This document shows, in pieces, positions 30,246-42,198 of a DNA stretch of 64,000 nt (position 1 is the stretch's first letter; each line of letters starts with the position of its first letter). Source of the DNA: Thereva unica (lineage: Eukaryota > Arthropoda > Insecta > Diptera > Therevidae). The stretch is from positions 62,001 to 126,000 of the forward strand of contig CATLJY010000253.1 in assembly GCA_949987705.1 (NCBI GenBank), read 5' to 3'. The notes below the pieces were generated by a model. That model was not told where the DNA came from. It saw only the letters and a list, made by a program, of their open reading frames with translations, and did no database searches. A program made the position numbers and the translations under genes.

Positions 30246-33064
30246 ATGAGAGGCAAGGTGAATAATCTCTTTGTTGGCGCAAATTCGTGCCAGTTTAATA
30301 TACTCGTGTTCACCGAAACATGGTTGAATGAGACTTTCCTAAATGAGGAGATCCTAGACTGCAGCTGGACTATCTATAGATGCGACAGAGACTACAATTC
30401 CTCCGGTCTAACAAGAGGAGGAGGAGTCCTAATAGCAGTCAGAGACCCCTTAAATAGTGAACTGATAACTACCAACGGTTCACAGTTTTTTGAACACATC
30501 TTCATACGTGTCAAATCTGGCAAGAAACACGTATTCATCGGTTCATTTTATATCCCCCCCAAAGCTGACGAACCTATATATGACGATCTACTACATATCT
30601 TAGAAGAAGTCAATAAGACTCTTTGCAGCAACGACGACATATTCGTCTTAGGGGATTTCAACCGTCCAAATATTTCTTTTATCCCTGACGAGGAGGATAA
30701 CCTTCTTCCTATTAATGTTATAAATCCTATCGATATAAAGCTTATCGACACCTTTTACTCCAATGATTTACATCAAATTATTAGTCAACCAAATTCTTAT
30801 GGTAATTGGTTAGATCTAATATTTACTAATTGTTATGAAGAGGTGAAAATTCGACCTGCTTCCGAAGAGGAGAACCTATTCAGTAATTCTATTCACCACT
30901 CGGCGTGGGTCTTGGAACTCAATTCTTCAATCCCCAAACACCACAGAACATACAACAATACTGTTGTTTATGACTTTAAAAACGCAGATTTTGAATGTAT
31001 TTGCTCTGAATTATCCCTAGTTGACTGGGAACATAGGCTATCTGCCAATGATCTTGACGAGATAGTATCTTGTTTCTATACCATCATTTTAAATACCATT
31101 GACAAATATGTACCCAAGATAATTAAAAGGAATAAATTATCGGAGCCGTAGCTTGACAGAAACATTCGATCTCTTCGCAATCAGAGAAACAAACTGTATA
31201 ACCAGATAAAAAAGAACCCTAATGTCACCGAGGAATTGAAACTGGAATACAATAGGTTAGCCTCAGAATTTAATCTTAGGTCACGCGAGGCCTATACCGC
31301 ATACATCAATTCCGTTGGAGATAGCATTATAAAAGACCCCAAAAAATTTTTCGATTTCGTTAATTTAAAACGAAAGACATCAGGCTATCCCTCAACAATG
31401 ACAAATGGTAGAATGCACTCCTCATGCCCCCAAGCAATCTGTAACATGTTTGCTGATAGGTTCAGCGAAATTTATTGTCCCAACTAATCTAATCCAACTG
31501 ATGCGCACTCTCCAGTTCTCATAGATGATTTATGCCTGTCGATTGAAGATATACTGACTGGTTTAAACAACCTTGACCCGAAAAAAGGTCATGGACCTGA
31601 CAATCTGCCCCCTAGTTTTTTGCAACGATGCTCAAATCATATCTCATTCCCTCTGTATCTCATCTTTAACAGGTCATTATCGTTAGGAAAGTTTCCTACG
31701 TTGTGGAAGAAATCCTACCTCATACCAATCCATAAGGCGTCTGATAAGCATTTAGTGGATAACTACAGAGGTATTGCTATTTTATCAACAATCCCCAAAC
31801 TTTTCGAAAAACTCATCCACGAAAAAATTTCCCCTTTAATCGACCCACACTTAAATGACCAACAACACGGCTTCAGAAAAGGGCGGTCGACCACTTCAAA
31901 CCTCATGGTCTTAATCTCCGAACTCCTCTGTATCATGGAGAAGGGCTATCAAATCGATGCTATTTACACTGACTTCAGCAAGGCCTTTGATAAGGTAGAC
32001 CATCATATTTTACTTGTTAAACTCTCAAAATTTGGAATAACAGGTTCTGCTCTTGAATGGTTAAGATCATATCTCAACGGAAGAACACAGGTTGTCAGAT
32101 TTCAAGGATTCCTCTCAAAGGAAATCGATGTCACTTCCGGTGTTCCTCAGGGCAGTCATCTTGGCCCTCTTCTGTTCAATATATTCATCGCTGACCTCTC
32201 CAAGAAATTAGAGAATATCCCGCATCTCTTTTACGCGGACGATCTCAAAATATATAGTGTCATTAAGTCCCAAACCGACGTATCCTTTATTCAGTCGAAT
32301 CTCAATGCACTACAAGACTGGTGCACCACTAATAAGTTGCATCTTAACATCAACAAATGTCAAGCAATTACCTTCTCTCGTAAACATAACACACAGCAGT
32401 ATTATTATCATCTCAACGACACGATGTTGAATCAAGTCGATCACATTGTCGATCTAGGTGTCGTTCTGGACAAAAAACTTAGTTTTAATTTGCACTATGA
32501 TAATATAACTGCCAGAGCCAACAAACTTCTTGGCTTTATAAAGAGAAGAGCTAAAGAATTCGACAACATTTGGGTCACAAAAACTCTCTTCTGTTCTCTA
32601 GTCCGCCCTGTCCTGGAATATGCATGTCCCATCTGGGATCTCATATTTCTCATAAGTAGCAACAGGATGGAATCAATTCAAGGAAGTTTATCCTCTTTGC
32701 TCTGAGAAGTCGATACGATCCGCGAGATTTTCTAAGCCTACCACCCTACACGGAGAGGCTCAAAGTGTTGGACCTCTTGCCACTCTCTTCTAGGAGAAAA
32801 TTTCTTATCGCGTCTCTCACCTTAGAAGTCCTTAACGGCAACCTTAAAGTGCAGTTTTTGTAGGATATGATCAAGTTCAATGAAGATACCCGACTTACAA
32901 GACATACGAAACTGCTCAAGGAATACCCACATCGGACCGAGTATGCAAGGAATGAGCCCGTTAACAGATGCTGCGTGGTCTTTAACAATTATAGATCTTG
33001 TTACTCCCCTTCAATAGATAAAGCGTCCTATAAAAAAAGACTTAAATCCTTCCTGACAACCTAA
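30246..33064 (+). pseudogene. element 3 ORF2: endonuclease and reverse transcriptase
   Basis: The endonuclease frame 30246-31151 shows FNILVFTETWLNE, GGGVLIAV, VFIGSFYIPPK, FVLGDFNRPNISF and LDLIFTN. Its SDH His region appears altered (SNSIHHSAW). The linker frame is 31236-31487. The RT frame 31620-32705 shows YRGIAILSTIPKLFEKL, QQHGFRKGRSTTSNL, IYTDFSKAFDKVDHHIL, GVPQGSHLGPLLFNIFIAD and catalytic LFYADDLKIY. The C-terminal part continues to about 33064. Frames change near 31150, 31490 and 32700. Confidence 0.85.
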
Positions 33065-33924
33065 TTACTAACACTCCTTAGAATTAAATAATTATATATG
33101 CCAGTGTTTGTCTATAAGAACTCTTGTGTATTTAGTTTAAGTATGCCTTGTTTGGCAAATAAATAAATAAATAAATAAACAATATCGAAGTTAATTTTTA
33201 GATATGTGATGCTTGACAAAAAGATCGTACATATTATCTTTGATAAATACAGCACTGCAACTATAAAAGATCACGAGCATCAGTTGAGAGGCGAAGAGAG
33301 CGAAATTCAATATAATATTAACAGGGAAAACAAACGTCCGGCAGAATTCGGTAAGTTACTACGAAGTCGTAATTTCAAAGAAAAATTTGTTGAGTTTCTT
33401 ATCGAAGATTGGCAGAATGATGACTTCAAACTTTTGTGTGAAGGAAAAACTCTTAAACTTAACTACGATCACTGCTATGTTTTTGAGGTCGTCGGTAACA
33501 CAATGAAACGGACTATAGATTACAATTCCTCGTGTATGCATGAAGAGGCTGACACGAAAATCATACACCATATATATGTCAGTTAAATGCAAACGAGAGA
33601 GTCGAAGTTCGCTGTACAGATTCAGACATTTGCGTTATCATGTTAGCCAATATGAAGTTTCTGAAATCAAACGTGGAAATTTTTATCAACATGAGCACCA
33701 ACAAAAAGAAGGAGATACTTCACATTAACGAAATGTATACAAATCTTGGTGACCAGAACTTGAGTTGAATAATGTCGATTGAGTAGACGTGCTTTTGAAG
33801 CTCCCCGATATCTAATCAATTTCCGCTGTTTTTATTTCCAAATTCTTCACAAAAAATTTTCTTTTCCGAGATCGCTATCCAAGTTTTCTTTTTGTGGTGC
33901 ATAAATCGTAAAAAAGTTAAAAAT

Positions 33925-35151
33925 ATGTCGTCAAAATCAAATTCAAGGCCAAACACCAGAAAATTTGTTGAAATTACAAATGATCAAAATCCCGCTAGAA
34001 ATAATACTCCCGGGCCGACGGCCAGCAGGCGCAACGATGGTAGCAGCAGCAAAACACCGAGATCCTCATCAATATCTGCCCCCGAGAATAACCTTGAGCT
34101 CTTGGAGAAAAGGCTTGTATTAAGCTTTAACAGAATGCTCAACGAACAGCTTGCCGCTCTCGAGGATCGTTTCGAGGATCGTCTGAAGCAACTTGAGACC
34201 CGCCTGACTACACAAATTGACGAGGTATGTAACACTCAAGTAGGAAAACTAAGAGACGAGTTGGAAACTAGTCGTAGTCGTAGTCTCAAACGAGCTCAAA
34301 CGAGGACTTACGGCGCCAATCCCGACTCCATGACGTGGTCATTCGTGGTATTCCTACGAATGAAAATGACAACCCGAAGCAGATTTTAAATTCTCTTGCT
34401 TCCACCATCGGGCATGAGCTGTCACCCTACGTGAATGTGTTCCGGCCACTGCAGCGACCGCGATTAGAGTCACAGACTGGCAGCGTCATGAAATTAAGCT
34501 CGTTGTTAATTGCAAAATTTCCATCAGCCAACGAGCAGCAAGAGTTCCTGCGAAAAACACGCCAGCATGGAGCTATTTCATTAAAAAAATTGAATCTGGG
34601 CTTTGTTTCTGACAGTCCAATCTACATCAACGAAAGCCTGACTTCAAAGAACCCAGCAAACATTATGATTTGAGATCGAATCGAAAGCTAATCGTTAAAA
34701 TGAACTACAATTGCGATCTCGAAGCCGTTTTCGAATTGAAATCGAAGTAAAAAAGAACGAAAAGGACCGCTAGGTCGAATCGCAAAAGCGATTCGAGTTT
34801 CTTTCGTTTTTTTCGCCAAAACGAAAAATTCTCGAAACCTTTTAAAGGCGAATTTTACTTTTAGTATTGTACGCGGTTCTCTTCTTTTAAAATTTCGATT
34901 TTTTTTCGTAAAAACGAAATATTACCGTAATTTTATTTCAAAGTATTTCTTTCTCGCTCTCTTCCTGTTCGAGAATTTTTCGAAGCACTCTAAACTTCGA
35001 GATGATGTTTGCTGGGAATAATGATATTTTCCACACTGCACGCAGACTCCTGAAGCAAAAGCTTGTCACTGCGGTTTCCACTCGTCGGGGCCTTGTTTAT
35101 GTGCAGATGGAGAGAAATAGCCGCGTCTATTTACGTCAGTTTTGGATCTGA
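33925..35151 (+). pseudogene. element 4 ORF1 with coiled coil, split by a MITE
   Basis: The ATG at 33925 (MSSKSNSRPNTRKF) is preferred over the longer upstream frame. A basic Ser-rich head is followed by a coiled coil (LELLEKRLVLSFNRMLNEQ through LKQLETRLTTQIDE). After a frameshift near 34335 comes the folded domain (VVIRGIPTNENDNPKQIL, NESLTSKN). The MITE at 34652-35016 interrupts it. After the MITE, NNDIFHTARRLLKQKLV and GLVYVQMERNSRVYLRQF complete the domain. This is the usual coiled coil plus RRM-like ORF1 layout. Confidence 0.75.
34652..35016. mobile_element. MITE with cccagcaaacat ends
   Basis: Inverted ends cccagcaaacattat and atgatgtttgctggg; 365 bp. The ORF1 reading (SKN then NDIF) resumes across it. 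The duplication is not clear beyond aa. The interior is full of cgaatcg/cgattcg and ttttcg/cgaaaa repeats, and there is no ORF. Confidence 0.7.
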
Positions 35152-35488
35152 ACGAAGCCGCCAGCTCTTCTCTCACTCCCAGCTCACTCTAACGAATTTG
35201 GAGAAAACCGTCATTAATGCGGAGATTCATTTTACATGTTCTGTGCTTGTTTTCATTTATGTTTTTATTTTGTGTTGAACTTATTTTGAATTTCTTTTCT
35301 TTTTTTCTTAATTTCTTTTCTAATTATTTTTGTATTTTTTTTAGTTTAGGTTTTTACATTTTTTATTTTTATCTTGTAATGTTGGAATATTATTGCTTTC
35401 TTTTAGACTTGAAATTTTTAGGCATGCCACGTCCTGCATTCACTTTGTTACCCCGTTCCTGTGACTTCGGCTAAGAAATAACAAAAAT

Positions 35489-38210
35489 ATGAACAAAATT
35501 AGAACACTGCTCAACGTTTTCCAAACTAGGGCTCGAGGCTTAAATTTTTGCCACATTAATGCGCGTGGCTTACGCAACAAAATTGATGAACTACAGGAGA
35601 TTTTCCGTGGTTCTAATATACACGTCATACTGGTGTCTGAATCTTCACTGCGAGATCATGTCCCCACAAAGCTTGTCTCATTAGATGGGTACAATCTACA
35701 CAGAAATGATCGCAAGAACCGTTCTGGTGGTGGAGTAGCCATATACATATGTGAAGAATAACCTCAGGTCTTTCAAAGTTAAGGAATCTGCATCTAATCC
35801 CTTGGAATTCCTTAGCATTGAAATTACCTGTGGTTATAGAAAATGTCTCGCCACTGTGGTCTACTGCCCTCCACGAATTTTCTCGCTAACTGAAGCCAGT
35901 GAACTGGAAGTATGGCTCTCTGATGCCACCCATAACTATGAGAGCATCGTGATTGGTGGTGACTTTAATGTAAACATTTTATCCAACAACGCCCTTTCCA
36001 AAAAGTTTCTCAATTTCTTCAAAATGTTTGACTTAAAGCCCATTAACCAACTTCCGACATACCTAAATACCAATAATCCATCGCTGCTAGATATCTTTTT
36101 TGTGTCGAACGTTGATAACGTCTTATTCCATAATCAGATTAGCCCACCTAGTTACCTCGATCATGACATCCTGTACCTTTCCCTTAAACTCCCAGTAAAA
36201 AACACTCAGCGGAAGTTGTTTTCGTATCGTGACTACAAGTCTATAGATGTCCCGGCTCTATTGCAAGAATGCTCCTTACTACCATGGGATCAAATATACC
36301 GCAACTCTGACATAGACAACCAAATAGAACATTTTCGCTTGCTATGTCTTCAACTACACGAATCTTTTGTCCCAGTTAAAACAAAACGCACTCTTTCCTC
36401 CACTTCTCCCTGGTTCTCCGCCAAAATCAGCCGTCTTGTCTCCGAGAGAGAATTCTTATTCAAAAAATATAAAATTAACAAAACCGATGCGAACTTAAAA
36501 GCCTACAAAAAGGTTAGGAATTTAGTAACTTCCTCCATACGTAAATCGAAAGCCCAGTTCTTTTCGTCTAAGCTTAACCCGAATTTGCCCCCAAAGAAAC
36601 TTTGGACCAACATTAAGCAACTTGGTATTCTTGGTAATGAAAGTGAAACACATATCAACCTTAGCGCTAACGAGCTAAATAATTACTTTACGTCTGCACC
36701 AAATATACGCGAAGATCCTCATTACTTAAGAGCAGCTAATAGTAATACTGGTGTTTTTTGTTTTCGCAATGTGGATCTTGCAGAAGTCCATAAAGCTTTT
36801 TACTCAATTAAATCCGAATCTGTTGGTCCAGACAACCTCCCACCCATATTCCTAAAGTTGATTTTTCCTCTGGTTCTTCCCTATATCACATATATTTTTA
36901 ATAGTTGCCTCACTAAATCCTACTTTCCGCTTCAATGGAAAAAAGCAAAAGTTATCGCATTACCTAAGTGCAAATCTCCGCAAAGCCCCGCTGATTATCG
37001 TCCTATAAGTATACTATGTTTCTTAGGTAAAGTACTGGAAAAATTAATGTCGTGGCAAATCGATGGGTACTGCGAAATGTGGTCCCTGTTGTCCCATGCA
37101 CAGTCTGGTTTCCGCAAGAGCAGTAGCTGTGAAACTGCACTACTGAAAGTTACCACCGATTTGCGAATGGCTCTTGATTCGCATGACATTGCTTTTCTTG
37201 TGCTCCTGGACTTTAGTAAGGCATTCGATAGTGTTAGCCATACGCTCCTTGAAACTAAGCTAATTGACTACATGAGGTTTTCATCCTCTGCGTCCTCCTT
37301 TATTCGGAGTTACTTGCACAATCGATCTCAAAAAGTATGGCTACAAAATTCAACTTCCGACTCCTTGCCAATCACCCGCGGTGTTCCGCAGGGCTCCATA
37401 CTTGGACCGCTGCTTTTCAGCATGTATATAAATGATCTCAGCAGTGTCGTGACTAACTGTAAACTGCACATGTATGCAGATGATGTCCAAATTTACTTAA
37501 ACAGTCCTATTGGTTTGGTTGAGAACTGTGTTAACAACATTAATGCCGATCTCGAGAGTATTTCTCAATGGTCTCTTTCCAACCACTTACTGCTAAATGC
37601 ATCGGAATCCTGCTGCATTCCCTTGTATAGGAGTCATGTAGACACCTCTTTCCTTCCACCTATCATTCTCATGAAGACGCGCTTACCTTATCAATTGCGA
37701 GTCAAAAATCTAGGCGTTTATCTGAACTCACAATTAACTTGCTGTGACCAGATCTCCCATACCCTATCTAAAATATATGGAAATTTGCGTCGTCTATGGC
37801 TGTACGCGTCCATTCTGCCCTTAGGCACTCGCTCAAAGCTAATCAAAACGTTGATTTTACCGTACTTCACCTATGCTAGTTTGGTTTTCCCGTCCCTTGA
37901 TGCGTCATGTCGTGATAAACTCAATGTAGCCTTCAACGATTGTACAAGGTTTGTTTATAATCTTCGCCGATCTGACCATATAAGTCGATATCGTTCTTTT
38001 GTTCTGGGGTGCACACTTGATGTGTACTTGTCGCTCAAGGCAATGGTATTCATTTATAAACTTCTACACTCAGATCGTCCATCATACCTCCATGAGTATC
38101 TTCGATTTGGCCGTACAACTAGAAGAATACTATTTATCCTACCTAGATTCTCCCATGTAGTTGCGCAGAGATCTTTTTTTGTTCATTCTATACAACTATG
38201 GAATAGTTAA
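35489..38210 (+). pseudogene. element 4 ORF2: endonuclease and reverse transcriptase
   Basis: One frameshift near 35755 separates 35489-35761 from 35751-38210; otherwise the reading is open for 819 codons. Endonuclease: FCHINARGLRNKIDELQ, VILVSESSL, SGGGVAIYI, IVIGGDFNVNILS, LLDIFFVSN, YLDHDILYLSLK. RT: YRPISILCFLGKVLEKL, SGFRKSSSCETALLK, VLLDFSKAFDSVSHTLL, GVPQGSILGPLLFSMYIND and catalytic HMYADDVQIYL. It ends shortly before a 300 bp 3' UTR. Little decay suggests a fairly young insertion. Confidence 0.88.
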
Positions 38211-39231
38211 CCCGCTGATATATAGAGCGCGGGGTCATTGGGTGTTTTCAGGAAGCGTGCCTTCAACTATTTTAATAGTCAATAATATTCCTTCAGTTGT
38301 TTTAGTTTTTCAGTATTTTCTTTTTTTCATTCCCTCTTATTGTTATTTGTTTTATATATAATTTGTTTTTTTTTTATTTTAAAATTTATTCATCTTATAA
38401 TTGTTTGCTTAATTTGCCACTTAATTGTATAGTACATACGCTTTTAGCGGTATAAGATACTGTAAATCTGGATGTACTTGAAGTAAATAAATGAAATGAA
38501 ATGAAATGAAATGAAAAAAGCTGTCAAGAGCCCTAGCTGTTTGTCATATATTTACTGGCAATGATAATAACCCAGCATTCTTCAGAAAGGGGAAGAAACG
38601 GCCGTTTGATATTGTAAAAAAAACATAAATATTCAACGAGCACTCGTAGAAATTGTAGACTTATCTCCATCTGACATGTCTGTTTCACACGAACTTTTTT
38701 GCATCTTGGAGGATTTCGTCTGTAAGATATGTATATTCGTTAAAAACGAATGATGTGAACGTTGGGAGATTGGAACTGTTTGAAAAGGCTTTCAGCTGTA
38801 ACAAGTCAAATGATGCAGTGCCTGAAGATAGATTGAAAGGGTTAGATGCTTCAAGTATGCCACCAACGAAAGAGGAGCTCCTACAGCAAGTGAAAAGGAC
38901 TATCTACATAAGTAGTGTGTGGTGTTATGCCCATATGAGATGTCCTACGACTTTTAAGCCAGAAAATTGCGGGTGGACTATAATAGATGGACACTACCAT
39001 CATTATTGGTTCGATGGACCCCAAAGTCCGTGTTTTCAAGATATATTATTAAACACAACAGGTATCTATTTGTTGTTATTTTATAATAATATAGCACAAT
39101 ATAGCGTAGTTACTGAAAATACACATTTGTATTTTTTTGATTTAGATGATCATAACGAAAAAGATGATGACGTAGCAGAGTACGTATCCAGTGACACTGA
39201 TGAGGAGAGTGACGATGAGATCCGCATATAA

Positions 39232-40310
39232 TTTTAAAATTCCTCGTATTTTTTTTCACGAGCTTAGAACAATAGTGTTCTAACGAACCAAAGATTTGAA
39301 GTTGTATGGTTCTCAAGAATTTATTATATTTCAATGGAATTATTTTGCGATGTTTTTATTATGTTTCAATTTACTCAAATAACAGTTTACTTTATGTTTT
39401 ATTCTCATTATTTAAAAGAAATTGAAGTTCAAAATTTCATGTAGAACTTTGTTGCTGAATGATCAGGTGGAAAATAAAAGAACAAGGCGGTTCTAATTGA
39501 CTCATAGAAATTTTTTGTTGAATGAAGACGATTTTTTATTTACCTTTGCATGGATTTAATCTTTTCCATTTAATATAGGATATTGATATAAAACATTGCT
39601 CTGGGATAATAATATTTATATATTTTTTAAACAAATAGTAATTCATTTCTTATAAGAGTCTTAATATTTCATTAAAATTTTATTTAAAAAGAAAACTTAA
39701 AGAGAATTGTTTTTTGTCGGTACACCATATCTCCCTTAATATTCCATTAAAACCAATGATTGAGTCATTTTTGCCTTCAGTGCTTATGACGAAAGATAAA
39801 AAAATTAAGGTTTCTTTCAAAATTTGATTTGATTATAATGTTAAAATCATTTTGTTTCTATTTTTTTATAATGAAATAGTTCGCACCATTCGCCAGGGTC
39901 AACTAGTAAGGATGTTACGTGTCTACCGTATCGTGGATTTTTTATTTTCTTAATTAAAAGAAATTGAAAACCAATTAATATTAATTAGTCAGTCTTTTTT
40001 TAATGGCCTGCAAACGCAGGAAAAGCAATATTAATGTTTGTTAGTTGTTATGTTAAAAATTACTTCAACACTGTGCAACCTTTACTGGGAACATAAAAAA
40101 TAAGTATGCGAGGGGATCATTTAATGAGGATTTAACATTGATAACAGCTACCGGTTTGAAAGCGGGGCCGCTGAACTACATAATGTCAATGTTATAAAAA
40201 TTTTATGTTTTTTTGGCGGACTATGGAGTAGGCGCGATTTACGTGTCCGACATTCTTATCACACCAAAGGCAGTAGTTTTTGGCACATAACACCGTTTTT
40301 GTCCGACGGT
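39232..40310. other. non-coding 3' part of the Academ-like element
   Basis: AT-rich sequence between the gene stop and the right terminus. A gccagggtcaactagt phrase near 39890 looks like a Helitron-type 3' end but has no partner. No other feature is supported. Confidence 0.4.
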
Positions 40311-40767
40311 TAAGTATAAATTTTTTTCCTTCATGAAATAGACGACTTTGACTCGTCGGACGGCGAACTCGGCACACAAATTTTGTCGGACACATATACC
40401 ATGTAATTCCACATATTTTTCTTAAGCGATCCTGAAAAAATCAGGTGGTTATGAATAAATTTTTGGAAGCCCATAACTTAGCAGGGTTGGGGTGGTAGAC
40501 ATCCTTAACGGTCCAACATTTTTGTCGGACGAGTATTATTTCGCGCGTATCATCGCCATCTCATGCGGCTATGATTGTTAGAAAAACAGTATCTATAAAT
40601 TTTTTGGGCACCATAAAATGGTTGACTTTCGAGCAACCTGGAGGAAAAAAGCCCCCGTTTCATAAATTTTCGCAGAACAAAAGATGGTAGACTAGGTGTC
40701 CTTAAACCATACAAAAAGTTTCAAGAGAGTATGTATAAATTTTTTTTTTGTTCGCGGGCACTTAGTC
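40311..40767 (-). repeat. right terminal inverted repeat (uninterrupted)
   Basis: The inverted partner of the left terminus, ending gttcgcgggcacttagtc. Because it has no insertions, it shows the empty sites of the RTE-type copy (atagccgcatga once) and the CR1-like copy (gatcgcttaag). Similarity to the left copy is very high by eye. Confidence 0.8.
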
Positions 40768-40770
40768 TAT

Positions 40771-40950
40771 TAGGTTCGTTATTGTAGCAAGTTTATTCAA
40801 CATTCAATTCAGTTCCTGTACTAGTAATTTTTGAGTACAGTGTTTTTAATACGTCAAAAATTATATTTTCACTTCTGGACACTGAACACACAAATGATTT
40901 TCAAAAACATAGACACACAAAAAAGTTGTCATGTAAAATAAAAATAGAAA
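40771..40950 (+). repeat. right part of a split Gypsy LTR
   Basis: gttcgttattgtagcaag onward matches the Gypsy 3 LTR from about 56550, with a deletion of about 50 bp relative to it. It continues the LTR broken at 18034. Confidence 0.75.
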
Positions 40951-41828
40951 ATGTAGTACATACATAGTAGTAGTTAAGAGTCAAACGACTAAGGATATCC
41001 GGAATTGTATAACCGTTAAAAGAATTATTTTGAAATCTAAAATAAAACATCTAAAACGAATTAACGAAAATAGTATAAAATTAATTCAATATAAAATTTA
41101 TTAAAATATAATGGTGTGACGTGGTTACATTCAAATTAAAATATAAAACTTCAAGACCCCCACATCATTTCTGTTGACCCCGACAAAGAATATTTTCAGC
41201 CTTTTACAAGAAAGAAAAAACAAAAATTTAATTCCAAAAAAAAAAAAAAACATTCAATTTCAAGAAAGAAGAAAGAAAATTTAAGAAATTTTTTTTTTAA
41301 GAAATTTTAATTTTGAAGAAAGAAGTTAATAGAAGAAGACTAAAGAAACCTATACAAGAAAGAAAATTTTTAAAAGGAAAGTCAATTTTAAAAATTTTTT
41401 CTTTTAATTTAATTTAAAATATTGTACAAAATTACACATTTCACAGAAAATTTACAACATGAATATTTTTCATTTTTATTAACCACTTAAGCATCTCGAA
41501 CGAGACCCTCTCGCGCATCAAATGTGTTCTGATTTGCGCTATCCCGAGTACCTCTCGCCACTTATAAATATTATGTTAAATTTTTATCTGGAGCGATACC
41601 TTCTCGCTCTTTTGTATTTCATAGAGCTTATCAGACGGGCTTTTTCTTTGCATTCACGGTTTTATGCAGTGTTTTTCAGTTGTGTATTTGAAGTGTATTA
41701 TTTTGCAAAATATTTTTTATTTATTGTTTTTGACCGTAAAGTAAGCAATTTTTACTTTATATTTATGTATACATCAATTTCTATATTCAACAATTTTCAT
41801 TGAATTTTTTTTTCAATTTTTATGGAGA
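40951..41828. other. AT-rich leader before the piggyBac gene
   Basis: Poly-A and aagaaag-rich sequence without a supported gene. A ttaaccacttaagcatctcg stretch near 41478 might include a TTAA piggyBac end, but no matching end was found downstream. Confidence 0.3.
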
Positions 41829-42198
41829 ATGGAAAGCGATAGCGATAGCGGAGAGCAGGTCGATATTGAACATTCTGAAACCGATTCGACATGTTCAGCT
41901 CTGATTTCTAGTTCCGACAATGAAACAGATTCAAATCAATCGCGAAACGATATATCCGACGAATGGACGGAAATAAATATTAAAACAGATATACCCGCAG
42001 CATCAACATCTTTTGACTTTGCTGCAAATTCGCAGATAAATGAGGAAATTTCATCGTTTACAAAACCGAGTCAATTTTTCAACTACTTTTTCGATGATGA
42101 ATTAGTACAAAATATTGTAGACCAAACAAATTTGTACTATGTACAAACTATAAGAGAAAGACCCACAACTTCTTCCGCCAAAGTTGAAAAGACATGGT

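Larger units (their letters stand above)
28605..33179 (+). mobile_element. near-full-length CR1/Jockey-type non-LTR element (element 3)
   Basis: Flanked by caat (28601-28604 and 33180-33183). Removing it restores the interrupted frame (SYAA then ISKLIFRYVML). It has ORF1, ORF2 and a 3' tail of taaa repeats. Length 4.6 kb. Frameshifts occur in ORF2, so it is no longer active. Confidence 0.85.
33766..38517 (+). mobile_element. near-full-length non-LTR element (element 4) with (tgaaa)n tail
   Basis: Inserted in the Academ-like gene between DQNLS and LSRALAVCHIFTG. No clear target duplication is seen. It carries ORF1, ORF2 and a tail of atgaa repeats at about 38489-38515. A MITE interrupts ORF1. 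It is a CR1/Jockey-type family distinct from element 3 and from the element at 20-23 kb. Confidence 0.85.
24675..39231 (+). pseudogene. Academ-like transposase / XPG-like nuclease-family gene
   Basis: Exon 1 (24675-24919) has YHSSCYKEF. It splices at cag/gtacgt to exon 2 (25328-25453), then across a 61 bp intron to exon 3 (from 25515) with CFFCSK and CYHCPCNLQY cysteine pairs. All joints keep frame. Readable blocks follow: MKSITSSRKVIEIL, HDTVGIMYQDIPLEHEL, SFHIMLSFFKAVGKFIDG, TGSVNTFISGKHFNRC and TITIYDGCYVLHSL. The gene is then cut at 28604 and 33765 by two retrotransposons. The 33180-33765 block has IIFDKYSTATIKDHE, HEEADTKIIHH and, in another frame, VRCTDSDICVIMLAN. The 38518-39231 block has the GND/RKGKKRPF region, VNVGRLELFEKAF and NCGWTIIDGHYHHYWFDG. 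This motif series marks a large uncharacterised repeat-associated family of animals. I take the TDxD and EADT parts as XPG/FEN-like nuclease motifs. Several frameshifts (near 26080, 26480, 33580, 38750) make it dead. Confidence 0.7.
18035..40767 (+). mobile_element. large TIR DNA transposon, Academ-like, with four nested retroelements
   Basis: The sequence starting gactaagtgcccgcgaac at 18035 is repeated inverted, ending gttcgcgggcacttagtc at 40767. The two termini match for about 460 bp once the two retroelements sitting in the left one are removed. The outer flanks are the two halves of one Gypsy LTR with TAT next to each end (18032-18034 and 40768-40770), consistent with a 3 bp duplication. 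The interior holds one long multi-exon gene (24675-39231). Deducting nested insertions leaves about 8.7 kb. Academ elements are known for XPG-type nuclease domains and 3-4 bp duplications, which is why I propose that class. The unity of the element is supported by sequence; the superfamily name is inference. Confidence 0.7.

Noticed and set aside
35217..35474. Hydrophobic ORF that could suggest a membrane protein
   Set aside because: T-rich spacer between ORF1 and ORF2 of element 4; runs of Phe/Leu come from poly-T.
39880..39905. Helitron 3' end (ctagt)
   Set aside because: Single short motif without a hairpin I can support or a matching 5' end.
40192..40395. Minus-strand ORF of 67 codons
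   Set aside because: It lies in and beside the right terminal repeat. The only similarity is to the left repeat, not to a protein family.
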